Below the pieces are notes generated by a model that saw only the letters and a program-made list of their open reading frames with translations, was not told the origin of the DNA and did no database searches. From assembly GCF_000613245.1 (NCBI RefSeq), contig NZ_HG964936.1, forward strand, positions 1,381,142 through 1,425,118: a stretch of DNA of 43,977 nucleotides, read 5' to 3'. The position numbers and the translations under genes were made by a program. This document shows positions 12,329-20,279 of this stretch, piece by piece. Within the stretch, counting starts at the first letter, position 1. Each line of letters starts with the position of its first letter. Source of the DNA: Mycobacterium asiaticum DSM 44297 (GTDB lineage Bacteria > Actinomycetota > Actinomycetes > Mycobacteriales > Mycobacteriaceae).

Positions 12329-13618
12329 CTACTCCTGATCGAAGGTGTAGATCTGCCCGTCGCCGGTGACGGCAACCACCCGCCGATCTTTGCCGAGTGA
12401 CACCCCGACCGCGGTTCCGGTGGCCGCCGGAAGCGGATAACTGTTGACGGTATGCCCGTCTTTCGTGTCGAAGACAAGCAAAGACATGCCGGGGCCGCCG
12501 TTCTGCGGGGGAAGGGCAACCAGGGCATAACCGACACCGGACCCGGCTAACGTCGCCGACGACAACGGCGTTACGTCGTCGCGTCGCCAGGCCGGATCGG
12601 CGTGGTTACCGGCATCCCGGAAAGCCGCCAGACGGGTGTCGGGGCCGCCGCCGGACACCACCAGCCCCTGTGGGGTGACCGCGGGCGGGGTCTGCGCGGT
12701 AAAGCCAAGCGGCGCAGACCATTTCACCTTGCCGTCGGTCGCTTGCAGGGCCCACAGCCGTTGATCGCGGCCGTTCACGTAAACCGTGCCCCCGTCGGCG
12801 GACAGCACCGGGCTGGCCAGCACACCGGCGGTGACGGCGTCGCTGGTCCACTCCCGGGCCAGTTGTCCGCCGCGGTACTTGAGTCCGACCAGGCCGGCGG
12901 CCGGCGCCCCGGGTTGCCACACGCTGACCACCGCGGTCGCGCTGGACTCCGAGAACGCGGGTGCCGCCGCGACCGGGCAACCCGGCCGGGCCGCCGCGCA
13001 GTCGGCCAGCCCACGGGTCGCGTCGGCGGGGTCGACACCGTCCACCAGGTCCAGGGCCGTGCCGACCACCGCGCCGCGGTGGGTGTCGAACACCAGCATC
13101 TGCCCCAGGTGCGTGCTCACCAGCAGGTGGCCGTCACCCAAGAAACGCGGAGTCGTCGGCATGCCGATGACCGGCTTGCGCCAGCGGGTCCACTGCGTCG
13201 TGGGGAAAGAGATGATCGCGCCCGGCTGCCCGACGTAGATGTTGTCGAAGCGGTCGAACAGCGGGCCACCGAAGCCGCCGCCCTGGACCAGGCGGGTGCA
13301 CCAGCGTTGCCGGCCATTGCCGCTCTCCCACTGCATGAAGGAGCAGCCGGCCGGGGTTTGCGCGTTGAGCGCGAGATAACCGCGGGCACCCAAGGCGGGC
13401 CCGGACCCCAGGGTTCCTTTCGTCGAGCGCGTCCACTGCAGCTTGAGCTTGCTGGCGCCCGTGGCCGCGGTGTATCCGCTGTTGGACGCGTCGCCGTACT
13501 GCGCCGGCCAGCCCTCTGCCGGCGCCGCATCCACCCAGGAATCCGTGTTGCCGCAAGCACCGATGCCAACCGTGAGCGCAGCCACCGAAACGGCCGCCAG
13601 GAGACGTCGCGCGAACAC
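12329..13618 (-). CDS. PQQ-like beta-propeller lipoprotein, Rv3035 type
   Basis: A 429-residue lipoprotein. The chosen GTG 13618 is preceded by AGAGAGGAAA and gives a clean signal peptide (FARRLLAAVSVAALTVG) and lipobox IGAC; an ATG at 13645 would add nine residues with two glutamates. The mature protein is a repeated beta-propeller of the PQQ/quinoprotein type. Blades carry patterns such as GGTVYVNGRDQRLWALQATDG-KVKW and IYVGQPGAIISF, ending with TGDGQIYTFDQE. Similar lipoproteins act as scaffolds (BamB-like) or sensors, so no enzyme role is claimed. It is divergent from the Rv3034c-type gene across about 107 bases. Confidence 0.82.
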   Translation of the reverse strand: MFARRLLAAVSVAALTVGIGACGNTDSWVDAAPAEGWPAQYGDASNSGYTAATGASKLKLQWTRSTKGTLGSGPALGARGYLALNAQTPAGCSFMQWESGNGRQRWCTRLVQGGGFGGPLFDRFDNIYVGQPGAIISFPTTQWTRWRKPVIGMPTTPRFLGDGHLLVSTHLGQMLVFDTHRGAVVGTALDLVDGVDPADATRGLADCAAARPGCPVAAAPAFSESSATAVVSVWQPGAPAAGLVGLKYRGGQLAREWTSDAVTAGVLASPVLSADGGTVYVNGRDQRLWALQATDGKVKWSAPLGFTAQTPPAVTPQGLVVSGGGPDTRLAAFRDAGNHADPAWRRDDVTPLSSATLAGSGVGYALVALPPQNGGPGMSLLVFDTKDGHTVNSYPLPAATGTAVGVSLGKDRRVVAVTGDGQIYTFDQE

Positions 13619-13724
13619 GCTTTCCTCTCTGGTTCGAGTCTTCATCGAGCAGCGATCAAGTACAGGTGAGGGTAACCCGCCGCCCGTAGCTGAACGCCGA
13701 TTGCCCGCCGGTAGGCTTTTCGCC

Positions 13725-14471
13725 ATGACGAGCATGTGGGGTGCTCCGCTCCATACCCGGTGGCGTGGCGGGCGACTCCGGGACCCGCGCCAGGCCAAGT
13801 TCCTGACCTTGGCGTCGCTGAGGTGGGTGCTGCGCAACAAGGCGTACACACCGTGGTACCTGGTGCGGTATTGGCGGTTGCTGAAGTTCAAGCTGCAGAA
13901 CCCGCACATCATCACCCGCGGCATGGTGTTCCTGGGCAAGGGCGTCGAGATTCACTGCACGCCCGAACTGGCGCAGCTCGAGATCGGGCGCTGGGTGCAC
14001 ATCGGCGACAAGAACACCATCCGCGCCCACGAGGGCTCGCTGCGGTTCGGCGACAAGGTGGTCCTGGGTCGCGACAACGTCATCAACTGCTACCTGGATA
14101 TCGAACTCGGCGACTCGGCGTTGATGGCCGACTGGTGCTACGTGTGCGACTTCGACCACCGGATGGACGACATCACGCTGCCGATCAAGGATCAGGGCAT
14201 CGTCAAGTCGCCGGTGCGTATCGGACCCGACACTTGGATCGGAGTGAAGGTTTCGGTGCTGCGCGGCACATCCGTGGGACGGGGTTGTGTGCTGGGCTCG
14301 CACGCCGTGGTCCGCGGTGTCGTGCCGGACTATTCGATCGCGGTCGGGGCACCGGCCAAGGTGGTCAAGAACCGCAAGCTGTCCTGGGAGACGTCGGCGG
14401 CCCAGCGCGCCGAACTGGCCGCCGCGCTGGCCGACATCGAACGCAAGAAGGCGGCCAACCAAACCCCGTGA
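13725..14471 (+). CDS. Left-handed beta-helix acyltransferase, Rv3034c type
   Basis: A 248-residue protein with hexapeptide repeats from about residue 75 to 205 (IGRWVHIGDKNTIRAH, LRFGDKVVLGRD, VRIGPDTWIGVKVSVLRG, VGRGCVLGSHAVV) and the closing YSIAVGAPAKVVKNR typical of O-acetyl/acyltransferases. The catalytic His is likely in CDFDHRMDD. Rv3034c is a putative transferase of the MGLP gene neighbourhood, and acylation of that polysaccharide is the context-based proposal. In M. tuberculosis it lies within about one gene of Rv3032; here the light-protection island separates them by 22 kb. The start ATG 13725 is shorter than the maximal frame because homology starts there. Confidence 0.85.
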   Translation: MTSMWGAPLHTRWRGGRLRDPRQAKFLTLASLRWVLRNKAYTPWYLVRYWRLLKFKLQNPHIITRGMVFLGKGVEIHCTPELAQLEIGRWVHIGDKNTIRAHEGSLRFGDKVVLGRDNVINCYLDIELGDSALMADWCYVCDFDHRMDDITLPIKDQGIVKSPVRIGPDTWIGVKVSVLRGTSVGRGCVLGSHAVVRGVVPDYSIAVGAPAKVVKNRKLSWETSAAQRAELAAALADIERKKAANQTP

Positions 14472-14511
14472 CCCTGGGCCGCATCCGCTGACCGCCGGCG
14501 GCGTGAGGCGG

Positions 14512-14847
14512 CTAGGAATCCTTCGCCATCTGCTTGACCATGTCAAACTTGACGTCTTTGCCCTCGACGCTGGTCACGGTGACTTTGACGTTGTATTTCA
14601 CCTCGTTGATCTTCATCTCGCAGGTCAACTCCGCTCCCACCTTGGCCGGCAGGTTGCCCGGGCACTTGACCGAATCGGGCTTGTTGCCATTCACGTCTGT
14701 CATCTTCGCTTTGATCTGCGCTGCGACATCGTTCTTGCTCACGCTGTGGGATGAATCAGCGTTGAAGGAGAAGTGGCACCCGCCGGCACCAGCAATCACG
14801 CCGGCGGCGGCAACCGGAACAAGCAACGTTCGAATCATGCGGGCCAT
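14512..14847 (-). CDS. DUF4333 lipoprotein
   Basis: A 111-residue predicted lipoprotein. ATG 14847 follows AAAGGTGG. The signal peptide is MARMIRTLLVPVAAAGVIAG with a lipobox-like AGGC. The mature part, with CPGNLPAKVGAELTCEM and YNVKVTVTSVEGKDVKFD, matches the actinobacterial DUF4333 domain: two cysteines and a beta-rich fold of unknown function, often on small exported proteins or next to kinases. It lies 110 bases downstream of the photolyase on the same strand, with a hairpin between, so it is probably a separate unit. By position it could stand for Rv3033, but I cannot confirm that. Confidence 0.85.
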   Translation of the reverse strand: MARMIRTLLVPVAAAGVIAGAGGCHFSFNADSSHSVSKNDVAAQIKAKMTDVNGNKPDSVKCPGNLPAKVGAELTCEMKINEVKYNVKVTVTSVEGKDVKFDMVKQMAKDS

Positions 14848-14937
14848 ATCGCCACCTTTCTGGCGTTGAGACCTGAAGTTTGCTGATAATGGCACGCCGC
14901 GCGATTTTGCGAAGGCGAAATCCAGAAATCGAAATGG

Positions 14938-14955
14938 TCGCCGCAGCGACGGCGA
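14938..14955 (-). terminator. Possible terminator after the photolyase gene
   Basis: Two bases beyond the photolyase stop, the minus strand folds as TCGCCG-loop(6)-CGGCGA, flanked by AAA before and CCATTT after. The stem is short and the U-tract poor, as is common in mycobacteria. Confidence 0.35.
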
Positions 14956-14957
14956 TT

Positions 14958-16292
14958 TCAGCCGATGTTGCCGTAGCGGCGTAGCGCCTCGGACCGCTGC
15001 GCGGCGTGGTCGACGATCGGCTCGGGATATCCCGGCGGACGGTCGCCCTTGCGCAGATGCGGGTCGTGCGCGTCGCGCAACTGCGGAACCCAACGGCGGA
15101 TGTAATCGCCTGCGGGGTCGAACTTTTCGCCCTGGGTGAGGGGGTTGAACACCCGGAAATACGGCGCGGCGTCGGTCCCGGAACCCGCGCACCATTGCCA
15201 GCCGTGCTGGTTGTTGGCCATGTCGCCGTCGACGAGCTGTTCCAGGAACCAGCGTGCGCCCCACTGCCAGGGCAGGTGAAGGTCTTTGACCAGGAACGAG
15301 GCGACGATCATGCGGACCCGGTTGTGCATGAAACCGATTTCGCGCAGCTGTCGCATCCCGGCATCGACGATGGGATAGCCGGTCTCGCCTGCTTTCCAGG
15401 CCTGGAAGCGGCGTTCGGCCGCGGCGTCGGTGTCGGTTTCGATGGAGTCGAAGTTGCGGTTGAAGTTCCACCAGTCGCTGGCGGGCCAGTAATGCAGGAC
15501 TGCGGCATAGAAGTCGCGAAAAGCCAACTCGCGCAGATACGCCGCGTCGCTGCGCTGCCGCAGGTTCAGATCCGAAACCAGGGTCCGCGGATGAATGGTG
15601 CCGAACTTCAAGTGCGCCGACATCCGGCTGGTGCCCGACAGGTCCGGCCGGTTGCGGTCTGCGGCGTAGCGCTGCAGGGCGTCGTGGACGAAGGCTTCCC
15701 ACTCCGAATGGGCCGCTTCCTCACCGGCAGCGAGGTCGAGTGTGGCGCCCGGGTCGGGTATTTCACACCGCTGAACCGACACATCCGCCGGGTCGAGCCA
15801 GCGGGCCGTCTCAGCGCCGGACTGTGCCGGAGCCCGCCAGCCGACTTCGCGCCACCGCCTGAAGAACGGGGTGAAGACTTTGTACGGAGTGTCGTCGTCC
15901 TTGGTGACCCGGCCCGGTGAGACCAGATACGGCGATCCCGTCGCCACCAGCGGTACCGCACCGAGCATTTCCCGTACCCGCTCGTCGCGGCGCCGCCCAA
16001 ATGGCGCGAAATCCTCCGAAATGTGAACCGATGACGCACCGATTGCCCTGGCAAGTTGTGGAATTCGTTGTTCGGGACGACCGCGGGTGACCAGCAGGCG
16101 ACCGTCGAGATCGCTGTTGAGTTGACGCAGCGAGTCGCCGAGAAACTGCAACCGCCGCGCTCCCGACGAGGCTTCGAGCCGCGGATCGAGCACGAAGCAG
16201 GCCAGCACGTCCTGGTCGCTCTCTGCCGCGGCGACCAGGGCCGGATGGTCGCGCAGTCGCAGATCACGGCGAAACCACAAGAGCGACGGCAT
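14958..16292 (-). CDS. phr: CPD photolyase (DNA photolyase class I)
   Basis: A 444-residue cryptochrome/photolyase family enzyme, which uses FADH- and light to split UV-induced cyclobutane pyrimidine dimers. The N-terminal photolyase domain starts LLWFRRDLRLRDHPAL, with an antenna-cofactor site. The FAD-binding C-terminal half has KFGTIHPRTL, AFRDFYAAVLHYWP, GYPIVDAGMRQLREIGFMHNR and WQWCAGSGTDAAPYFRVFNP, all typical of class I CPD photolyases. M. tuberculosis lacks such a gene, as I recall. ATG 16292 lies 9 bases after the tspO stop; mmpL, tspO and phr read as one operon, which ties DNA repair to the pigment system. Confidence 0.95.
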   Translation of the reverse strand: MPSLLWFRRDLRLRDHPALVAAAESDQDVLACFVLDPRLEASSGARRLQFLGDSLRQLNSDLDGRLLVTRGRPEQRIPQLARAIGASSVHISEDFAPFGRRRDERVREMLGAVPLVATGSPYLVSPGRVTKDDDTPYKVFTPFFRRWREVGWRAPAQSGAETARWLDPADVSVQRCEIPDPGATLDLAAGEEAAHSEWEAFVHDALQRYAADRNRPDLSGTSRMSAHLKFGTIHPRTLVSDLNLRQRSDAAYLRELAFRDFYAAVLHYWPASDWWNFNRNFDSIETDTDAAAERRFQAWKAGETGYPIVDAGMRQLREIGFMHNRVRMIVASFLVKDLHLPWQWGARWFLEQLVDGDMANNQHGWQWCAGSGTDAAPYFRVFNPLTQGEKFDPAGDYIRRWVPQLRDAHDPHLRKGDRPPGYPEPIVDHAAQRSEALRRYGNIG

Positions 16293-16301
16293 GGTTGACT
16301 C

Positions 16302-16781
16302 CTAGCGGTTCAGACGCCAGATGTGCGTGGACAGCACCGTGGCGAAGGCACACCACAGCGGATACGGCGACAACGCCACCCCGGCCTTAGGATCGGCGTC
16401 GGCCGCGCGGCGGGCAAGATCGGCACTGCTCGCCGTGAGCGCCGCGGCGCCAAGCGCCGAGGCGCCCAGCTTGTGAAAGCGGAAGAAGAGCCAACTCCAA
16501 CCGGCGTTCAGGACCAGGTTGACCGCCAGGGCAATGCTGTAACTGCGCGCCTCGTCCTCGCGCCCCGTGGCGCGCAGGCGGTCGATGGTCACCGCAGAGG
16601 TTGCGGCGATGTCGGTGTATAAGGTGGTCCAGACCACGGGGAACACGACCCCGGGCGGCTGGTAGCGCGGCTTACGAATGCGTGCGAACCAGACGGGGTT
16701 GTGTCGCGGGCTGGCGATGCTGCCGGTGCCCGCCGCGGTGGCGACCGCCAGGCCGGTGGCGGCCACTGTTGCCTTGTTCAT
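16302..16781 (-). CDS. tspO: TspO/MBR (tryptophan-rich sensory) membrane protein
   Basis: A 159-residue, five-helix membrane protein. ATG 16781 (GGGAGT just upstream) overlaps the mmpL TGA as ATGA; a longer frame to 16826 would overlap mmpL more. Family marks are WFARIRKPRYQPPGVVFPVVWTTLY, LNAGWSWLFF and SPYPLWCAFATVLSTHIW. TspO proteins bind, and in some bacteria degrade, protoporphyrin IX and related tetrapyrroles, and in Rhodobacter TspO (CrtK) tunes pigment gene expression with oxygen and light. Its place between an MmpL and a photolyase suggests a role in handling photosensitising porphyrins; that is inference. Confidence 0.93.
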   Translation of the reverse strand: MNKATVAATGLAVATAAGTGSIASPRHNPVWFARIRKPRYQPPGVVFPVVWTTLYTDIAATSAVTIDRLRATGREDEARSYSIALAVNLVLNAGWSWLFFRFHKLGASALGAAALTASSADLARRAADADPKAGVALSPYPLWCAFATVLSTHIWRLNR

Positions 16782-18841
16782 GTTGACTCCCTTCGGTTTT
16801 CGGTACGGCTGACGGTGGCGGGCCACCAGATGCGGTCACCGACGAGCGCGAACAGCGAGGGAATCACCAGGGTCCGCACCACGAAGGTGTCGAGCAAGAT
16901 GCCCAGCCCAACGATGATGCCCAGCTGAGTCATCACGATCAGCGGCAGCACCCCGAGCACGCAGAACACCGCGGCCAGAACGATTCCCGCGCTGGTGATG
17001 ACGCCCCCGGTCGCGGCCACCGCGCGAATCATGCCGTCCCGCGCCCCGTGGGCGGCCGCCTCCTCGCGCGCCCGGGTGACCAGGAAGATCGTATAGTCGA
17101 CGCCCAGCGCGGCCAGGAACAGGAAGGCGTACAGCGGGGCCGAGTTGTCCAACGCGGGGAAACCGAATATGCGCATGCTCGCCCAGCCACCGAGGCCCAG
17201 GGCGGCCAACGCCCCCAGCATGGTGGCCGCCAATAGCGTCGGCGGCGCCAGTGCGGAGCGCAGCAGCGCATAGAGGACAACCAGGATGACGGCCAGGATC
17301 GCCGGGATCAGCAACGAGCGGTCATGGATCGCGGCATCGCGCACGTCGAGTGCCTGTGCGTCTGGTCCACCGATCATGGCGCCCGTCGGTGCCGTTGATT
17401 TCCGCAGTGCGGCAACGGTATTGAACGCTTGCGGTGATGACGGCGGGGCTTCGATCACCACTGACCACTTGCTCAGGTCGCCGGCCTGCCCTATCTGCGT
17501 TGCCGTGACCACACCCCGGGTGGAGCTGAGGTCCTGTTGCACCTGTGCGGATTGAGCCGTGGGCGCAACCACGACGGTGGGGTTGGCCAGCCCGGCCGGA
17601 AAGTGGTCCGCCACAATGTCGAATCCGCTGACCGAGTCGGCCTGCACGCGGAACTGCTCGGTCTGGGCAAGTCCGATACGGACCCCCAAAAGACCGGTGG
17701 CGAGCACCACCAGCAGACTGATCGTGACCGAGGCGACCACCACCGGCCGGCGGGCAACCCGCTGCCCGATTGCATACCATACTCCGCTGTCCAGCTTCTC
17801 GGTGTCGCCCGACCGCGGCACGAAGGGCCAGAACAACCGCCGGCCGCACAGCGCGAGCAGTGGCGGCAGCAGCACCAGCACCGACACCGCGGCAACCAGC
17901 AGCCCACAGGCCGCCAACGCGCCGAGGCTTCGGGTGCTCGGCGTGGCTGCGAAGATGAGGGTGAGCAGCGCCAGCACCACCGTGGCGTTGCTGGCAACGA
18001 TCGCCGGGCCCGCCATGCGCACCGCGCGCCGCAGGGCGGCACGGTGGTCGTCGTGACGCCGAAGTTCTTGGCGGTAGCGCGAAATCAGCAACAGCGCGTA
18101 GTTGGTGCCGGCGCCGAACACCAACACACTGGTGATGCCCGCAGTGGACCCGTCGAAGCTCAGGCCGGTGAGCGATGCCACCGCGGTGCCCACCGAACTG
18201 GCGACCCGATCGGCGAACCCGATCACCAGCAGCGGCACCAACCACAGCACGGGGGACCGGTAGGTGGCGATCAGCAATAGGGCGACCACTGAGGCCGTCG
18301 CCACCAACAGGGTGATGTTGGCGTTGGTGAACGCGTTGGCTATGTCGGCGCCGAATGCCGGGCCGCCGGTGACATGGGCTTCCATCCCGGGCGGTAGGCC
18401 GTCGTTGGCGGCGGCACGCAGGTCTGACACGGCATCCGTGAGCTTCAGGCCGGACAGGCTGGCCTTGATCGGCACCACCGCGGTCGCCGCCTTGCCGTCG
18501 GCCGATACCGAGGCGGGCACCGCTGGGGCAGCGGTCTGCGCTACCGCAAGCATCCGGTCGCGCGCCGCTTCGGCGGCACGGCCCAGCGCCCCGGCGTCGA
18601 CGCCACTCTGGCTGCTCACCACCACGATCAGTGGTACCCGGTCGCCGCCGGGGAACTGCGCGGACAACTTCTCGACCTTCGCGGAATCAGATTCGGTGGG
18701 CACCGCAAGCGGAGCTTCGGTTGCAGCGGCGTTCCCGCCGATCAACACCATGAAACCGCTCGCCAGCAGAAAAACAACCAGTGCCAAAAGCCATGAACGT
18801 CGCCCCGTCAGCGTCGCGGCGAATCCCTCCCACGCCACCAC
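16778..18841 (-). CDS. MmpL family RND transporter
   Basis: A 687-residue membrane transporter with two MMPL domains. TM1 is near residues 17-35, a large exported loop follows to about residue 175, then five to six helices, a second loop, and the last helix bundle. The family sites AGTNYALLLISRYRQEL (TM4) and GVDYTIFLVTRAREE (TM10) are visible. The TM4 site has Asn where MmpL3 has the proton-relay Asp, a variant I recall in smaller MmpLs. GTG 18841 (a second GTG follows) has little leader. It heads the mmpL-tspO-phr operon, divergent from a MarR gene. In Corynebacterium glutamicum an MmpL-like gene (cg0722) sits inside the crt operon, so transport or placement of carotenoid is a reasonable hypothesis. 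Confidence 0.92.
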   Translation of the reverse strand: MVAWEGFAATLTGRRSWLLALVVFLLASGFMVLIGGNAAATEAPLAVPTESDSAKVEKLSAQFPGGDRVPLIVVVSSQSGVDAGALGRAAEAARDRMLAVAQTAAPAVPASVSADGKAATAVVPIKASLSGLKLTDAVSDLRAAANDGLPPGMEAHVTGGPAFGADIANAFTNANITLLVATASVVALLLIATYRSPVLWLVPLLVIGFADRVASSVGTAVASLTGLSFDGSTAGITSVLVFGAGTNYALLLISRYRQELRRHDDHRAALRRAVRMAGPAIVASNATVVLALLTLIFAATPSTRSLGALAACGLLVAAVSVLVLLPPLLALCGRRLFWPFVPRSGDTEKLDSGVWYAIGQRVARRPVVVASVTISLLVVLATGLLGVRIGLAQTEQFRVQADSVSGFDIVADHFPAGLANPTVVVAPTAQSAQVQQDLSSTRGVVTATQIGQAGDLSKWSVVIEAPPSSPQAFNTVAALRKSTAPTGAMIGGPDAQALDVRDAAIHDRSLLIPAILAVILVVLYALLRSALAPPTLLAATMLGALAALGLGGWASMRIFGFPALDNSAPLYAFLFLAALGVDYTIFLVTRAREEAAAHGARDGMIRAVAATGGVITSAGIVLAAVFCVLGVLPLIVMTQLGIIVGLGILLDTFVVRTLVIPSLFALVGDRIWWPATVSRTENRREST

Positions 18842-18849
18842 TCAAGCAT

Positions 18850-18878
18850 TTCAGTCATTTAAAGATTAATCAACTGAA
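18850..18878. promoter_or_regulatory. 29-bp palindromic operator between mmpL and marR
   Basis: The 37-base gap between the divergent starts is filled by an imperfect palindrome TTCA-N5-TTAA-N3-TTAA-N5-TGAA. Its outer arms extend into a perfect 9-base inverted repeat, CATTTCAGT (18847-18855) and ACTGAAATG (18873-18881). The same architecture, identical at 21 of 29 positions by my count, occurs at 33049-33077 upstream of crtE. Size, symmetry and the position beside a MarR gene all suit a MarR-type operator. Confidence 0.75.
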
Positions 18879-19406
18879 ATGAAGCGCCGATCAAGTTATG
18901 CTGATCACGCAATGAGTCCCGACGAGCAGGCCCACGGCCGCGACGCGCTGGAATCGCTGATTTCGGCGGATCTGCGGGAGATGTCGACCGAGTCCGACCA
19001 GATCGGCCGGCTGTTCGCGCTGTCACAAGACGTGCGGCCCACCGACTTTCGTGCCCTACTCCACATCATGGTTGCCGAAACGGCCGGCCGTCCGATGACC
19101 TCGGGTGACCTCAGCCAGCGCATGGGCTTGTCCGGGGCCGCCATTACCTACCTGGTGGACCGACTGATCGAGTCCGGTCATATTCGTCGTGACTCTCATC
19201 CCGAAGACCGCCGCAAGGTCATCCTGCGCCACTCCGAGCCCGGTCTGGCGACCGCGCGTTCCTTCTTCACCCCGCTGGGCCAACACACCCGTGCGGCGCT
19301 GCACGATCTGCCCGATGCCGACCTCGAAGCGGGGCACCGCGTCTTCAGCGCCCTGATTGACGCGATGCGCCGGTTTCAAACCGAGCTGGGACCGACTGCA
19401 TCCTGA
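18879..19406 (+). CDS. MarR family regulator, CrtR-like candidate
   Basis: A 175-residue winged-helix regulator. DFRALLHIMVAETAGRPMT leads into the recognition region LSGAAITYLVDRLIESGHI and the wing HPEDRRKVIL, the MarR D-R-R signature. It is divergent from mmpL-tspO-phr. ATG 18879 abuts the palindromic operator, so the mRNA would be leaderless; ATG 18912 is a second possible start. A paralogue lies at 23553-24125. In Corynebacterium glutamicum the MarR protein CrtR is divergent from the crt operon, represses it and responds to geranylgeranyl diphosphate. The match in family and setting suggests the same role here, but ligand and orthology are inferred. Confidence 0.85.
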   Translation: MKRRSSYADHAMSPDEQAHGRDALESLISADLREMSTESDQIGRLFALSQDVRPTDFRALLHIMVAETAGRPMTSGDLSQRMGLSGAAITYLVDRLIESGHIRRDSHPEDRRKVILRHSEPGLATARSFFTPLGQHTRAALHDLPDADLEAGHRVFSALIDAMRRFQTELGPTAS

Positions 19407-19433
19407 GGTCGGCACGAAAAGCATCGATCATGA

Positions 19434-19832
19434 CTAGCCTTTTGCCGCCTCGGGTTTGAGTGCCTTGAGTAGGCCTTCCGGGTCGGCAACGGTGACCGTG
19501 AGCGCGGAGTGGTCTTTGAGCCCGATCACTCGGCGAATGGGCGGCTCGAAGTGGATGCATACGCCGGCCTGAGCGTTGGTGCCGAACGTGAGTCCGTCGT
19601 CGACGAACGACAGCCGCGGGCCGACCGCGGTCCACCAGCGAAAGGGTCCTGTTATGTGCGCGTCGGCCACCTGGGAGAGCTGAGCTTCCGCGCGCAGGGG
19701 GCCATACCTGGCAATCAAGCGACCATCGGCGGTGATTGTCACCCCCTGGTTGCCGCCCCAACGGAAGGGCAACCACAGCGGCGCCAGCCGTCGTTCATAG
19801 CGATAGGGAAAGTGGCGGGTTGAGTTGGTCAC
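19434..19832 (-). CDS. Conserved hypothetical protein after the STAS gene
   Basis: A 132-residue soluble protein starting at GTG 19832, 9 bases after the STAS gene stop and probably in its operon. I do not recognise a named domain. The sequence is beta-rich, with patterns LAPLWLPFRWG, VTITADGRLIARYGP and FRWWTAVGPRLSFVDDGLTFG, and a basic patch PPIRRVIG followed by DHSALTVTVADPEGLLKAL. It looks like a mycobacterial conserved protein of PH-like or lipocalin-like strand pattern, which is a guess. There is no signal peptide. It converges on the marR gene. Confidence 0.7.
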   Translation of the reverse strand: MTNSTRHFPYRYERRLAPLWLPFRWGGNQGVTITADGRLIARYGPLRAEAQLSQVADAHITGPFRWWTAVGPRLSFVDDGLTFGTNAQAGVCIHFEPPIRRVIGLKDHSALTVTVADPEGLLKALKPEAAKG

Positions 19833-19841
19833 AACATGTTT

Positions 19842-20279
19842 CTAACGCACGAGACGTTGCAGCACCTGCCGGCGCCCGGCCAATGCATCCTCGATGAGCT
19901 GCAGAGCTTCTGGAACCGATTGCACTAAAGGCAATCCGTGGTCGCTGACGATGCGCAGCACCGGGCGCATTGCCGATCCCACGACGACAGTGCAGTAAAA
20001 CCCCGCCGCGCGATGCTCGTGGTTGAGCGCGAGGAGCGCCTGGAAACCTTCCATACCCATGAACTCCAGATGACTCAGATCCAGAATCATGGGTGCTTTG
20101 ACTCTGCCGAAACGGCGGATCTCCGCCGCCACTCGGTCGGCATTGCAGCCGTCAATCTCGCCGTCCACCCGCAGCACGGTGGCAAGGCTGCGTGCGTAGA
20201 TGAAGATCTGAGCTCTGCCGCAGTCGATGGCGTAGCGGTAGCGGGGCTCGGTTTGCCCAGAGGAATTAACAGCATCCAT
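19842..20279 (-). CDS. STAS-domain protein (anti-sigma factor antagonist-like)
   Basis: A 145-residue STAS-fold protein, a relative of the anti-anti-sigma factors that free SigF or SigB by binding an anti-sigma kinase. The core is ATVLRVDGEIDGCNADRV, then APMILDLSHLEFMGMEGFQAL and a C-terminal GLPLVQSVPEALQLIEDA helix. At the phosphorylation loop, where typical antagonists read D-S-S/A-G, this one reads M-G-M-E-G: the acceptor serine is missing. It would therefore not be switched by phosphorylation; redox or ligand control, or a degenerate role, are alternatives. ATG 20279. Its presence in the island fits the SigF-type promoter at crtE and the known SigF control of carotenoids in M. smegmatis. 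Confidence 0.8.
   Translation of the reverse strand: MDAVNSSGQTEPRYRYAIDCGRAQIFIYARSLATVLRVDGEIDGCNADRVAAEIRRFGRVKAPMILDLSHLEFMGMEGFQALLALNHEHRAAGFYCTVVVGSAMRPVLRIVSDHGLPLVQSVPEALQLIEDALAGRRQVLQRLVR

Noticed and set aside
14848..15702. N-terminal extension of the DUF4333 lipoprotein across the photolyase
   Set aside because: ATG 14847 has a binding site and a lipoprotein signal peptide; the extension is a shadow of the photolyase gene.
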